Assembly: GCA_030180135.1 (NCBI GenBank)
Contig: CM058230.1
Coordinates: forward strand, 11,161,082 to 11,225,081
Length of the DNA: 64,000 nt
Reading direction: 5' to 3'
Source: Orychophragmus violaceus
Lineage: Eukaryota > Streptophyta > Magnoliopsida > Brassicales > Brassicaceae
The translations under genes were made by a program, and so were the position numbers. The notes below the pieces were generated by a model. That model saw nothing but the letters and a program-made list of their open reading frames with translations, was not told the DNA's origin and did not search any database. Positions 46,057-58,309 of the stretch are shown in pieces. Positions within the stretch are counted from its first letter, which is position 1, and each line of letters starts with the position of its first letter.

Positions 46057-47370
46057 ATGGTCGAAAAGTCATGGGTTCATCTTAACAGGTATGTGAAAAC
46101 AACATATTGTACAGTGATGGGGGTTAAGAGAGTTTAATGTTTTCATTGTTTTTTGCTTTCATTTGTCTTCACCGAAGAGCTGATCCTGAGTATGAGAGAG
46201 GCGTTTGTGATTTTGTGAGGTCTTCGGGTTCATCTTTAGGAGAAAATGAGATGATCATTTTTCCATGCATTGACTCTCGCAACGTAAACCGTCACACAAC
46301 CAATGTTGTTGTCGATCATCTTGTAACAAAGGGAATGAATTGTAGTTACAAGACGCGGGAGTATTGGTACCATAATGGAGAAGTGATATCAAAGACTAAG
46401 GATAGAAGAAATGTCACTCAGTGGAACCAAGGGATTTTAGGAACCAAGCTGTTGAGTTTCTAGATGAAAAGCTGGTTAGGCATGGTGATTTAAATGAGGT
46501 TGCCGAGGGTAAGGACAAGCAAGAAGATGAGTTTCTTGCAAAGATAGCAGATGCATAAACACCCCTATATCCTAGTTGTGAAAACCACAACAAGATCTTG
46601 GCGATTGTTTCACTTTTTATGATAAAGACACAAAGTGTTTGGTCTAACAAAAGCTTCGATCTTCTGCTTGAGATTCTGCCACAAATGCTACCCAAGGATA
46701 GTGTCTTGCACACATCCTTGTACGAGGTGAAGAAGTTTCTGAAGTCTTTTGATATGGGTTATGAGAAGATGCACACTTGTGTAAACCACTAGTGTCTATT
46801 CAGAAAGCTGTTTATGAAGCTCGACAATTGTCCTAAATGCAATGCTTCACGATGGAAGATTAACATGCGCACTGGTGATGTGAAGAAAGGAATTCCACAA
46901 AAAAATCACTTAGATACTTTCCTATAGTTCCGCGTCTCAAGATAATGTTCAGGTCAGAGGACATTGCGAAGGACTTAAGATGGCATTTTACTAATAAGAG
47001 TACCAATGTAAAAAGTCATCATCTGGTAGATTCTGTTACGTGGGAATAAATGAATGACAATTACCCATCATTTACCGCTGAAGAAAGGAACATTAGACTT
47101 AGACTCTCCACATATGAGTTTAATCCGTTCAACATGAAGAATGTTAACTATAGTGTCTGGCCTGTTTTGCTAGTCAACTACAACATGTCACCTGACAAGT
47201 GTATGAAGGAGGATAACATCATGTTGACATTTTTGATTCATGGTCCAACCCAACCTGAAAACAATATAGATGTGTACTTAGAACCCCTTATAGAGGATCT
47301 AGTGAAATATGTAGACGAGATGCGACAACGTTATGGACTATGCATACTCACAAATTTGATGCATGGTTAA
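46057..47370 (+). pseudogene. CACTA TNP2-type transposase, broken
   Basis: Exon 1 (46057-46088) encodes MVEKSWVHLNR. A GTATG...GAAG intron leads to exon 2 at 46178, encoding ADPEYERGVCDFVRSSG and VVVDHLVTKGMNCSYK. This is the transposase-associated domain (PF13963 type), but its CPCxxC zinc motif is degenerate. After a TAG at about 46790 come KLDNCPKCNASRWK, IPQKN, PIVPRLKIMFRSEDIAKDLR and RLSTYEFNPFNMKN. These and ENNIDVYLEPLIEDLVKYVDE belong to the TNP2 core (PF02992). The later catalytic part is missing. Several stops and deletions make it non-functional. Confidence 0.85.
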
Positions 47371-47663
47371 AAGAACATGCAAGATCATAATTGTATGATT
47401 CTGGTTTTTTAATAATATAGAAATGTATTGAAGATACAATGACACTTTACTGTTTTATTAATAGGTCCTTCTTAGTTCATAACAACATGAAGATACATTT
47501 AAGTGGGTGGCATTCGGTACTCGTACCTATGCAATGTCTTACACAATGTACATAGTCAATGGGAGCGGTTTCACACTTGTTCAGCTGATAGGCAAACTCA
47601 AAACAGTAGAGTGTTATATGAGGCCATGCAATGTGTAGAGCTAGTGAAAAAGACACTTCTTAG

Positions 47664-47942
47664 ATGGTAGATTTTGTATCTTACTATGGCAGAGTGCTCA
47701 AGATTATACTGCTTGATTACAACATCTTCTACATTCATGTATTCCGGTGTCAGTGGGTAAACATAGGTAACAGAGTCAAGGAAAAAGATGGCTTCACACT
47801 TGTCAACCTAAACCACATTCAAGTTTCGTTTGCAAGAGATCAGTACATTTTAGCCTCTCAATCCAAACAAGTGTTTTATTCACGGATAGACGAGTCATCG
47901 AGCTGGTATGTAACACCACAAGATATAGTGAAGAAGATATAG
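47664..47942 (+). pseudogene. DUF4216 relic of CACTA transposase ORF
   Basis: Encodes VDFVSYYGRVLKIILLDYN, FRCQWVN, KDGFTLVNLNHIQ and YILASQSKQVFYS. This is the DUF4216 block usually found in the C-terminal part of CACTA TNP2-type proteins. The sequence between it and the TNP2 core has been lost. Confidence 0.8.
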
Positions 47943-48099
47943 CGAAGAAGATGCTGAAGATGGAAATGCAGTTATTGGGCCTTTACCAGTATTAGTAAAC
48001 ACGGATGCTGATGACTTAACGAGTCTCGTGTATGAAATGAGTGATCTCGTGTATGAAATGATCCCGTCTAGTTTAAGATACATATGTTAATGTTTAAGC

Positions 48100-48552
48100 C
48101 ATTTAAGTCATTTTATTAAACAATTTTAGGTGATTTTCAAGCGGGTATCCATGTAGGACACTTAATCCGAATTACAAAAATAATGATTTAGTTAAATATA
48201 TATAATGAACAAAATAAAGCGATCGATTTCCAAAATCTTGTTGGGTTAATTAGTCTAGATTTTATATATAAGAACCTAAGGCTTTAGTTAAATATTAAAA
48301 ATCATTAATAGAATTTTCACAAAATAATGAAATAATGTATTAAAATTTTGTAAACATGTCTTAACAACTATGTTAGATCAAACGAAATTTTACGAAAACG
48401 GGATTTAAACATTCATCACTAAATAACATAATCATGTATAGCGTAATCGAATACGGACATAAACATATAGGTTATAAACCATCAAAGTTAAACCCTCAAC
48501 CTTATACCATAAACCTAAACCCTAAACCCTAAACCCTAATCTAAACCCAACC
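48100..48552. other. Non-coding CACTA interior with telomere-like words
   Basis: AT-rich; about three CCCTAAA-like units at 48518-48550 at its end. Confidence 0.5.
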
Positions 48553-49000
48553 CTAAATCACAGCTCTGTCGTAGCATTGAATCCATGCTATGATAGATCT
48601 TCAATTAGGTGGGAATACAAAATTTTCGTGGGGACTGAAAATTTTAATTGGAGCAAAAAAATTTGCCCAATTCACTTATAATACTGCCCAAAATTTACTA
48701 ATAAACTTATTCCCTACGACATTCCTTAGGGTAAATCTCTCATTCTCTCTCAAATCTCATCATCCGCCGCGACCATGACTCTCATCTCCCCTCAGATTTT
48801 TCGAATCTATCATTCCCTCTGTAATCGTCTCCGGTGCTCTCTTTCACAATCAATACACCGGAGAAGAAACCCACGAAAGTAATCGTCTCCATCGTTCTCC
48901 TTCTTCCTTTTCTCTAATTACTTTCCATTACCTCTCATTGTAGCAACATTCGAACCCATATATATCTATTTTAAGAACTTAACATGAATATTATAAAACT
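48553..49000 (+). repeat. Second copy of the CACTA 5' subterminal region
   Basis: GTAGCATTGAATCCATGCTATGATAG...TTCAA aligns with 45462-45495. TTACCTCTCATTGTAGCAA...CCATATATATCT aligns with about 45868-45905. This copy lacks the CACTA terminus. It could be a second truncated element or an internal duplication. Confidence 0.55.
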
Positions 49001-49926
49001 CCTTTACCATATTTAGGTTATCCATTTCGATCGAGTTATGTTTCTTACTCGACTGTGTTTTGTTTTTTTCTTCCACATTCATTATATTGCTTTTCAGGTT
49101 TGATATTTAGGTCACACAAACATGCTTCATGCACTAAGGTTTCAATATTCATTATCACTAAGGTAATTGAATTATGTCTCACTAATTTCTGTTCTTTTTC
49201 AACTTTTAATGAATTTGAACAATTAAAAGTAAATTAGCACTTAAACTTTTTTTCTCTTACGTAATGGGTGTTTCGGGATATTATATACATGCTTAACTTA
49301 ATGAAAATTGAGATTTCAAAAAACTTGACTTAACGAATAAAACATTAACGAAATTATAGAATTTCATTGAGTTTGAGTTGTTTACTTTGCAACATAACCT
49401 TGATGGGCATTGTTAGAGCTCGAACATTACTTGTTAAATCTCACGAGTTCAATAGTATACACACATTGCATTTCATAGTCACATAAAACTCAAAACTCTT
49501 ACATGTGTTCACTTTGGCTTCATCTTCATATATGTACAATGTAAGCAAGGAAAACATCATCTGCGAACTCCCATCAAAAGTATTCAATCCACAATTACAC
49601 CAAAACCAACACGTAGAAAATGACGATCAGGAAGTGATGTGGTGGAGATCAAACAACTAGATTACATACGCTATCTAGCTCACCTGGGCTACTTGATACA
49701 CATTGAAGAAGACGAAGCAGACATTGATCCAATGTACCGGAGAGATATATGAAACCTCCAAATAAATGCACCCAACTCCACTCCGACGAGACGCCCAAAA
49801 CAAGAACAAGGACAGTCCTCACGATGGAAGGCTCCTCGACGAGAGTAGAGGAATGGTTTCATCCAATTCCATTCTAAATCCAATTGTTTTGCATTTAACT
49901 TTTTGATTATTACATGTTCTCTTTTG
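49001..49926. other. Non-coding CACTA sequence, no gene seen
   Basis: AT-rich with no recognisable domain in any frame. Confidence 0.4.
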
Positions 49927-49931
49927 GTGTT

Positions 49932-52022
49932 TGATATATCATGGTTTTTATGGGTTTTAACCATGATATAAATCTTTGTTATCGAGCCTTTTATGTGTTT
50001 TGGAGTCTTTTCAGGAGTTTTACAGGTTTAGATACATTTGGAGCGTGATTGGAGGTTTTGGAGGCATTTGAAGCAATTCTGCACTATATAGAGTTTTCAA
50101 AGAGTTCACTGGTTGTGTCCACCTAGTGCGTTGGTCGATGCACCCTCTGTTCCATAATTCTACACTTGAAAATCTTTACTTTTGAAGATCTGCACTTTTT
50201 CCCAGGAGTTTTCCATATTTGCAAAAAGTCCCAAATCGTGTTTTAACCTTATATTAGGGTTTTTAAGCCATTGTTTAAGGCTAAGTTTTATTTTACATTC
50301 AAAGAGTTTTAGAGAGAGAGATTAAGAGATTTTTGGGCCTGAAGATACTCATTAGATAGAAGATTTCGAAACCCTTTTATTATTCTATTGACCTCTTTAT
50401 AATTTCTATTTCAAATAGGATTTCTCTTTCATTGATCATGTCTAGTAGTTTGCCAGTTAGGTTTAGGGGTTCTCATTAGGGATTTCATGGAATATTAGGT
50501 TAATCGATCTATATGGATTCATACCTTCTAGTTCTTTGTCTAGGTTGATCTTAATGATTAATCTGAATTAGCTACTTAGATTATTGATGTTAGGTTGATT
50601 CTCGCAACGAAAGTTGATTAATTAGCTAGACAGAACATAGATGAGCAATTTGTCTATTCGCAAAGAAATTTGGTTTAGGGGAATTGTGAACGAACGAACA
50701 TGAGATTAATGCATGTGTAGAACTGATGAGTCTCTATTTTAGTATCTTTTGGCATTCATCTTTGCTTTGTTTGATGTGTTTTGCATTTATTCTTAGTCTT
50801 ATTCATAGGAATTCATGCATTTAGATATTAGGTGTGTTTAGGATTAGAGTATGCATTATTTGTCCTTTCTTAAATCATTTTTAGGTGATGTTGGAGCTTT
50901 TGGAAGAGTTCTTGATGAATGAAGTGAGTCTTGGATTATGAAGAGTGCTTGGGATCAAGAAAAAATGGTTTTAAAGAAGAAGAGCCAGTACCTACTCACA
51001 ATACCGACCAGGCCGGGTCTATATCGACACACTCGCTTTGACCACATTTTGGACAGGGAGCTATACTGACCCGGTATACTGACCAAACCGGGTCGGTATC
51101 AACGCAGACCACCATACCGACTGCTCCATACTGGACAGAAGCAGTCGGTATCCAGCATCTCCACTTCGACGCATTTTAGTCAGGGAGAAGTACTGACCCG
51201 AAGTACCGACCATACCGGTCCGGTACAAGCCTGTCGAAGCTCCTTACTATAAATTTGTAATTTTGGGTTTCTAAAATCCTAAGCTACCTAAGCCTTAGTT
51301 TTGCTTTCTCTTAAGTTTTTGTTTCTGATTTTGGGTTTGTAAACTTTAGATTTTGAGTTTTAATTAAGTATTTATCTTGTTTCTCTTAATCTCTCTTTCT
51401 ATCTATGATTTCTCATATCTCTCTTATGATTAGGGAGTAGAGTTTTTGGGTTTTGTGGATGAGGTTGATTTAAGTGGTTTATGTGATGATTAGTGATGTT
51501 TAGGACTTATTTATAAATAATCCTTCTCTAATTAGTTGATCTCTATGCTAGGTTGCAAGGAATTGTTGAATCTAGATGTTAGGCTTTTTCATGCCCGAAA
51601 GGTGTTAGATGAAATGCTTGAATGAACTCTTTAGAGCATTTTCAGATCTTAGCCTAAGAGATTAGATGTCTAAGGTGATTATTGGTAACGAGAACTTGAT
51701 TTTCATTCTTGTTTGTGATTCTAGCTTATGTGATTCTAGTTCTAGAATCGTTCTTAATTTGATCTCGATTGATTGATTAGTCTATATTCCTGATTTTTTT
51801 TAGAACTCCCTTGACATGGCGCTTCATTTGCTTGCTTACAAACCGTTCTATTTATATTTCCTGCTCCGTTTACTGCTTTATTACTGCTTTCTTAGCTTAA
51901 CTCGACGCTTTACAATCTATCGCACGAATTTAAAGTTTCTGTGGATTCGACCCCTATATGCTATAATTGCATATCAGTGCACTTGCAATGTAGCTCTAGG
52001 GAAGTAAAACTCGAGCATATCA
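49932..52022 (+). mobile_element. Composite Athila-type solo LTR with target duplication
   Basis: Starts TGATATATCATGG and ends GCATATCA, with GTGTT flanks at 49927-49931 and 52023-52027. The first 792 bp (to 50723) align with the 5' two-thirds of the Athila LTR at 36630. At 50724 a new LTR-like start (TGATGAGTCTC) begins, and the rest to 52022 ends like an Athila LTR (TGATTGATTGATTA, CTTGCTTACAAAC, GCACTTGCA). No internal domain lies between. Either a fused LTR moved as one unit, or two LTRs recombined inside one insertion. Confidence 0.75.
50998..51243. repeat. Dyad repeat cluster TACCGAC/GTCGGTA in composite LTR
   Basis: ATACCGAC or ACTGACC words occur near 51001, 51063, 51076, 51114, 51190 and 51203. 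Their inverses GTCGGTAT or GTCCGGTA occur near 51093, 51144 and 51218. Two units of roughly 115 bp share TTTTRGNCAGGGAG followed by TACTGACCC. Confidence 0.8.
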
Positions 52023-52669
52023 GTGTTCATGATGTTTATATATTGACTTTGTTGGCTTTGGATCTTTTATGATAAATCTTATGATATTTTATGATTTAAG
52101 TGTGTTCAGTTACATTACATTATATTTTATGATATTTTATAAATTTAATATCATCATTAAAAATATAGTATTATTATTTATCGGCCAAAATTTTCAAAAA
52201 AAAAAAAATATTCAACAACACAGTATATGTGTCATTATAAAAATTTATAGAGCACAAAAATAAAGCCATAAAAATAAACATTATAGCACAACAAAAACGC
52301 TAGAAAAGTGTATCATATAGCAAAAGGATATATATATAATAATTGCACAATTCCACACACACATGTAACGAAAAATTATGAAACAACACTTAATATGTGT
52401 TATGAAAATTTATTTTACAGCACTATTAAAATGTCATTAAAAGCTACGTTATAGTATACAATAAATGCTAGAAAAGAGTTTATTATAACATTCGGTTAAC
52501 GCTATAATATGTGTAAAAATCGTAGCATTTTTTAAATGCTACGAAAGGGTGGGGGGGGGAGTCTATTATTACTGCAGATGTTATAGTGTTTATGGAAACA
52601 CTACTAAGTCCCTATAGTAACGTTTTCAGTGAGCTACCAATGATCATATTTCTTGTACATAAAAAATAG

Positions 52670-53710
52670 AAGTGTGTGTGACCCAATGCACCGCATCTTA
52701 TTTCTCTCCCAAACACATCAAAAGTCGCTTCTTCTTTGTCGGTGCGTACTGCCTCTCCGGTGTCGGGACTTCGCCGGCGTCCGGGAGGACTCTCCTCTCT
52801 GCTTTCTTTTTCTCCTAGATGTGGCCGTGCACGGCCGTGGCCTGTGTTAGGAGGTTTCTAGATCTGATATGGTTGTGGTGGCGAGTTGTTAGCTCCGGTG
52901 GCGAGTGACGTGGTTAAAGACAGGTCGAGGTGCGACGGTGTCTGTCTTCGCTCGGTTCTGCTGCTTGAGGACTGTAGCTTTTAAGACGGAGGCTTGTAGC
53001 TTTTACGGCGGAGGCTTGGTGTGGTCTCTTCGCGGAGGCACATCACTCTTGTTATCTCTCGGATCTCACGGCGGCTATGCTCCATGGCTTGTGGGATGAC
53101 GGCGGTTCGAGTTTCGATGGCAAAGGTTGTGCAACTCGGGTCCGATGTGGTCTCGTCGGGTCTTTTTTCTCTCCACCGGCAAGGTGGGTTTATTGTGCAC
53201 GGGTCCTCTGGTTCGTGTCTCTTCACTGCAGTTTGATTAAGCTTCTTGTGCCGTCAATTTTTCTATTTCGTGTGGGTGTATGAGATTAGGCTCGTTTAAT
53301 CCAGGCGATTGAAGGTTTGGTTATGGTTTGATTGTGCCCTCGGTTTTGTTCGGTGTGCTATACTTTTAGCTAAGGAGGAAGTAGTAAGAGTACGGTTGTG
53401 GTGATGCTTGTGATCTTAGATGCCCGATCGGGGAAGTATTGGTGGTTTGGGTCCTTTGCTATTAAACCCTGTTAGCTACTGTAGTCTCGTGTTTAGGACC
53501 GGATCAAGATTTTCTTGGAGTCGACCTTTAGATGAAGAGGACAATTTCGATCAGTTCTCGGTAGATTTTGCTGTCAAATAGTCTTATTTCCCGGGTTATC
53601 AGATGAATCAACTTCCTTAGTTTTCTAAATGATTTGTCAGTTTTATTTGAGTGCTTCTTCTTCCGAGACCGACTATGTCTTTCCAAAACTCCGAGAAACT
53701 TATCGATAAT
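52670..53710 (+). mobile_element. Retroposon-like G/T-rich segment
   Basis: GC-rich for the window and G/T-biased on the plus strand, with Cys/Gly/Arg-rich chance ORFs and no recognised domain. Composition and sentence-like CCGGTG, GGCGG and TCCGGT words match the segments at 9395 and 32990. Its ends are unresolved and no tail or target copy was found. Confidence 0.4.
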
Positions 53711-53714
53711 TTTT

Positions 53715-54457
53715 CACTATTGCTTTTGAACTATATTTACAAATTAACGATTGTCACAGTTTTCATATATTTGAAAAACCTTTTTGGGCATAGATTCATC
53801 TTTTAGGTTTGGCAATTTTAAATTTAATACCTAAACATTTCATTTTGATTATTTTTTTACATTTTTATCAATAAAAAAAAAATAGAATAAAAAAAATGAA
53901 AAATGGTTGGAAGTGTCAAGTGGGCGTGGGACTACACTTGGAGTGACGCACGCGCACTATTCGCTTCCTTCCAAACGCACTGATTGGATATTACATTAAC
54001 ATATGGGTCCCATGTTTTTTTTTTAATACGACACGTAGACCCCACTTCTGCTCCGTCCTTCCTCCACTTACTGAAGAAATTTTCGTTAAATTAAAAAGTT
54101 AAATGCATGCCAAATTCTATATATTTCCAAATATTTAAACCGTGATGATATTGTGGTTGGATTTAAATGCACAGATAGCCACGAGATTAAATCATTATAC
54201 AAATAAGCTCAATATTTTCGCTTTATTAAATAAAAAGAGATATAAAGCATATACTATAATAATAATATTTGTAAATATATTAAAATTAAAAAAAAACAAA
54301 GAAAAGTCGCCACTCTCCATGAGCACACCACCAATACATATATGCCATCAAACTTCCTATTCTCCTTCACACCCAAAACAAACTCAATATTCTTCTCCTC
54401 TTTAATTTCCCTCTCGACCCACCCTAAGTTAAATCACAAAAGAGAAGAGAAATAACC
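53715..54457. other. Promoter-side spacer of the DUF617 gene
   Basis: AT-rich; a CA/CT-rich leader runs from about 54305 to the ATG. No clear TATA box. Confidence 0.4.
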
Positions 54458-55219
54458 ATGAGAACGATGGTTGATCTAGGAAAGCAAAGAGATCATCATC
54501 ATCATCACATGCAAATCATAAGCACTCCGATCACCGTGGATTGTGCTCGTGAATTCCGTCACCGACGAACTCTCCGCTCACTCATCGAATGCATGCTCCC
54601 ATACTGTTGTACTTCCCAACAACCTCCTCCTTCTTACCAAAACGACACGGTTTCGGTCTCTTCCTCTTCTTCCTCATCTTCCTCCTCAGACCACTCCTCC
54701 TCCTCTTCTTCTCATAGTAACAGCATCGTAAGTGGAACTTTCTTCGGGCACCGTCGTGGCAGAGTCAGTTTCTGCCTTCAAGACTCCGCCGTGGGATCTC
54801 CTCCGCTTCTCCTCCTTGAACTAGCTGTTCCGACGGCAACTTTAGCTAAAGAGATGGACCAAGCAGGTGTTCTACGGATAGCCCTCGAGTGTGACCGTCG
54901 TCGAAGCAGCAGCAGCAGTAGAAGCAGTCGTTCGTCGTCGATCTTTGATGTTCCTGTGTGGTCTATGTACTGTAACGGAAGGAAGATGGGGTTTGCTGTG
55001 AGGAGAAAGGTGACGGAGAACGACGCCGTTTTCTTGAGGATGATGCAGTCTGTTTCAGTCGGAGCTGGAGTTGTACCGCTGGATGAGGAAGAGCAGACGC
55101 TGTACTTAAGAGCGAGGTTCGAGAGAGTCACTGGGTCGAGTGACTCGGAATCGTTTCATATGATGAATCCTGGTGGTAGCTATGGACAGGAACTTAGTAT
55201 ATTTCTTTTGAGATCGTGA
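54458..55219 (+). CDS. MIZU-KUSSEI 1-like protein (DUF617), 253 aa, intact
   Basis: ATG 54458 follows an AT-rich leader ending AATAACC. Single exon, stop TGA 55217-55219. The N-terminus has a His run and then RTLRSLIECMLPYC, a conserved N-terminal block in the family. A long Ser-rich linker (about residues 65-92) follows. The MIZ1/DUF617 domain then runs to the end: VSGTFFGHRRGRVSFCLQD, PPLLLLELAVPTATLAKEM, GVLRIALECDRR, VPVWSMYCNGRKMGFAVRR, DAVFLRMMQSVSVGAGVVPL and the C-terminal LYLRARFERV...GQELSIFLLRS. Length fits the family (about 250 aa). Arabidopsis MIZ1 is needed for root hydrotropism and sits at the ER surface; the other members are mostly uncharacterised. Which paralogue this is cannot be told by eye. 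No transposon interrupts it. Confidence 0.93.
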   Translation: MRTMVDLGKQRDHHHHHMQIISTPITVDCAREFRHRRTLRSLIECMLPYCCTSQQPPPSYQNDTVSVSSSSSSSSSSDHSSSSSSHSNSIVSGTFFGHRRGRVSFCLQDSAVGSPPLLLLELAVPTATLAKEMDQAGVLRIALECDRRRSSSSSRSSRSSSIFDVPVWSMYCNGRKMGFAVRRKVTENDAVFLRMMQSVSVGAGVVPLDEEEQTLYLRARFERVTGSSDSESFHMMNPGGSYGQELSIFLLRS

Positions 55220-57969
55220 GAATATTGATTATGGCGTGGTTATAATATACTAATAAGATTCTTGTCATTTTTCGTATTTCTTTTTTAGTTCGTGTACATT
55301 GTTAAAGTAAACCTACCAAAAGAGTAATATGTACATATATGTATGCAATTTATCGTGGTTAATTTTCTCTTCTCTGGAATGTATAATGAGTTTAATTTTT
55401 TTAGAGACATAGCCATCCATCAACTGAATTACTTTAATATTGGAGACCTTTAATTTGTACGAGTTTAGAGATCATCTAATAAGATAATGATGATAATAAT
55501 ATTTGGGGTGTATTTGTTCGTATGCTATCTTTGAAAGTAAGTGAGGCTAGACGTTTTTACTGTTAATTTGTACCATTTTATTAATTAAGCAAAAAGTTAC
55601 AAATCAAACGGTTTTACGATGGTTCAATGCTTAAAGTATGTACTTTGTAGATTAAAATACCAAATTTTAAGTCCTCTCAAATACTAAAATCTTCTACAAG
55701 TTTCAAATAGTTTGAGATTCCGCCGAAATCCGTCCTTAAGAAAACAAAAGGAAGAAGAGAGTTATGGATTTTTGCTAAGTAAATATTTTCAAGATAGAAA
55801 TTGATAGAATACATTTTTTTTGACTAATGAGTTTTTATGTATTATATGTTCATATTTAGTGTACCAAAAAACTAAAATAATATTTTCTAATTCGAATTGT
55901 TTCCATCTTATTTCTATGCTGGAAAAATTTATGAATTATATATTCTTTTTTGGAATTAGAAATTTTTATGCTTTTTAGGGTCTTGTTTTCTAAATTCAGT
56001 ATTAAGCATATTAATATAGTAATAAGTGATAATAGCCGTGTTCTTTTAACAGTCGCGGCAACTCCACCTGCGACACAAAAATATAAGAAGCAATTAACTC
56101 ATTTGTTGAAATTGAAGACATCTGCGACTATCGCTGCTTCACCTGCGACCGCTGCTTTATTAGCAAGCTTGGAATGGTGTAGCTATTTATTTCAGCGACT
56201 CCAAAATCATCAGATTAGATTTACAGCGACTGAAAATTGCTGACATGTACAAAAGGTAAAGCGGAGATAAATCGGAGGTGAAGGCAATTTTTTTATCGCC
56301 GATTGTTGTCGTTGTGACTTTGCGCCGAACAGGCGTAATATATTGTTAACTGTCTAGTTAAAAACGCAAGAGCATAAAGATTTTACTTTTTATATGTAAG
56401 TAATATATTGTTAACTGTCTAGTTTATCATTTGTTTTCTTCAAAAAAAAAATTGTGTTCCTCAAACTTAATAAAATTGAGTGTTTTGTAGTATAAAATAA
56501 CACAATATTTTCTATCAAAATGGTTGAATTAATTGCGTTCGATCGGCTACGTTTTATCATCATGAATATGCAATTCGTTGAAAGTCCCAAGGGACCACAC
56601 AAATAGGCATGTCAATTGCACGTACGGTGCCTTGTGAGCTTCCATGCTAAAGCTCGGTGCGATTGGATCAAACAGAGAACCACAAGATTGAGTATCTTGG
56701 TTTTAGCTTCGGTGTCTGGTTCGGTTCCAAATCAGTGCCACTGTCGGACCTCTTTTCACTTTTGCTTTTGTTTTATGTTTATTTTCCTGTCTCCTTGATC
56801 GCACCGAGCTCCATTTCAACGTCACTCAACTCATTCTTTTCTTAAGGAACAAATCTCATTCTCTTTTTGTTATTTAAATCTCTGGTTGGATACAATAATA
56901 CAAGATTTGCCTCGAATAACAAAAACCCTATTATAACATACACGCACGCTCTTGTCTAATTTATTATATGGCGTTGTGTTGTTCAGAGAATGTAGACAAA
57001 GGCCTTTCAATTAGTATAATTATTTCACATGATATTTCAGAAAAAAATAAAAGATATAGAGACACTCCGTTGATCAATATCTTGAGATACATTCATTGTA
57101 CAAAAATATTGATTAATATCATGAAAAACAAATAAATATAATATAATATACTTATATAGAAGCCGACGTCCCAGAAAATGACAGAGGCATGCAAAATCAT
57201 GATATCCAGCTAAGGTATGTGAGACGACTCTTATAATCTTATTGATATGTTCTTTTGTCCCCTCTTTGTGTGAGATAGTACTGCTTGTCTGATTTTTCTT
57301 GTTCTCCATTATAGATTCTCATGAAAGTCCTTAAGTTTTTATTTTTGTAATATGTGAATGTTTAAATAAGTTTTTATTTTTGTAATATGTGAATGATTAA
57401 ATAATGAGAAAGAAAGATAATGAATATGTAGGTGAGAAGGTATGAGAAATGGGAGATGCACACGAGGGTACAATATAAACCTAACATATAAACATAGTCG
57501 GCTCCACTACCCATCTCCTTTAGTCTAATTTCACGTGTACTCTTGTCCGCATTGTTCCCTTCTCTCATTAATAAAATGTGATGTTATTTATATATGTTTG
57601 TGTTAATGTATATGTGTGCTAAACATGTATTATTTGTATTAGTGCAATAGATGTCAGCATCCAGATTCTAACCCGATAGAATGCATAATGTTAACAACAA
57701 ATTAAATGGTATGATATACGTCTTTCATAAAATCCTATCATAATTAAATCAAAATGGTATGATATGTTCATATATACGTATATATCATATATATTTTTTT
57801 TCTCTTTAGAGCTCAGTATATATCATATTTGCACATGACTAGAACATGTAGGGTTTGTATTAGTGATTTTGATGTGTTGTACATCCAGACTACATGCATC
57901 CAAATTCTAATTGATGCGCCACCGCATGGATCCTATCTCGATTGAATGCATTTTATTATCAACATATGA
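55220..57969. other. Spacer with minor repeats
   Basis: AT-rich. At 56040-56340 GCGAC/GTCGC words recur about ten times, reminiscent of subterminal transposon repeats, but no ends were found. At 57333-57402 a 35-bp unit is tandemly duplicated with one mismatch. ORFs are short and domain-free. Confidence 0.5.
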
Positions 57970-58210
57970 TGTTAGATAATTCCAAGTAATATTAGGATGT
58001 GTCTAAATAAAGGGAAGTTTATTTAGATAGGGATTAAGGAAAAAGGAAATCCCATTAAAAACAGGAAATAGGGAATAGACCTAATTCCTATATAAAGGGT
58101 TTATGAGGAGATGTCTCATACAACTGAGATTGAGAGATTTAGTTTTTTTGTGTAAGTTTTCTAAGTCAATAAGAAGAGCAGTTCTTATAATCGATCTCTG
58201 TTTTACTTTA
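57970..58210 (+). mobile_element. Copia 5' LTR
   Basis: TGTTAGATAA to TTTTACTTTA. TATA box TATATAAA near 58089; AATAAG near 58168. Confidence 0.93.
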
Positions 58211-58212
58211 AT

Positions 58213-58224
58213 TGGTATCAGAGC
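58213..58224 (+). promoter_or_regulatory. Copia primer-binding site
   Basis: TGGTATCAGAGC, complementary to the 3' end of initiator methionine tRNA, two bases after the LTR. Confidence 0.93.
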
Positions 58225-58309
58225 TTAGGGTTCTATTGTCTCAAGAGGGAGACATCGATCCGTGAAGAAGAACAAAGGCACGATCCGGAAGACGAGCTAG
58301 GAATCCGGT

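Larger units (their letters stand above)
45367..52657 (+). mobile_element. Decayed CACTA element containing a nested LTR
   Basis: Left end CACTACAAGAAATATGA at 45367. The right end has TCATATTTCTTGTA (52644-52657), the inverse of the left without its last bases (CAT instead of GTG). CACTA-type transposase and DUF4216 relics lie between. Subterminal GTAGCATT/AATGCTAC words occur at 45463 and about 52525-52545. The Athila-type LTR at 49932-52022 is inserted in it. A duplicated 5' segment begins near 48553, so it may be two related CACTA copies merged. Confidence 0.7.

Noticed and set aside
54778..55131. Antisense ORF within the DUF617 gene
   Set aside because: A shadow of the Ser-rich coding sequence.
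56040..56340. New transposon with GCGAC subterminal repeats
   Set aside because: No inverted ends or target duplication could be found.
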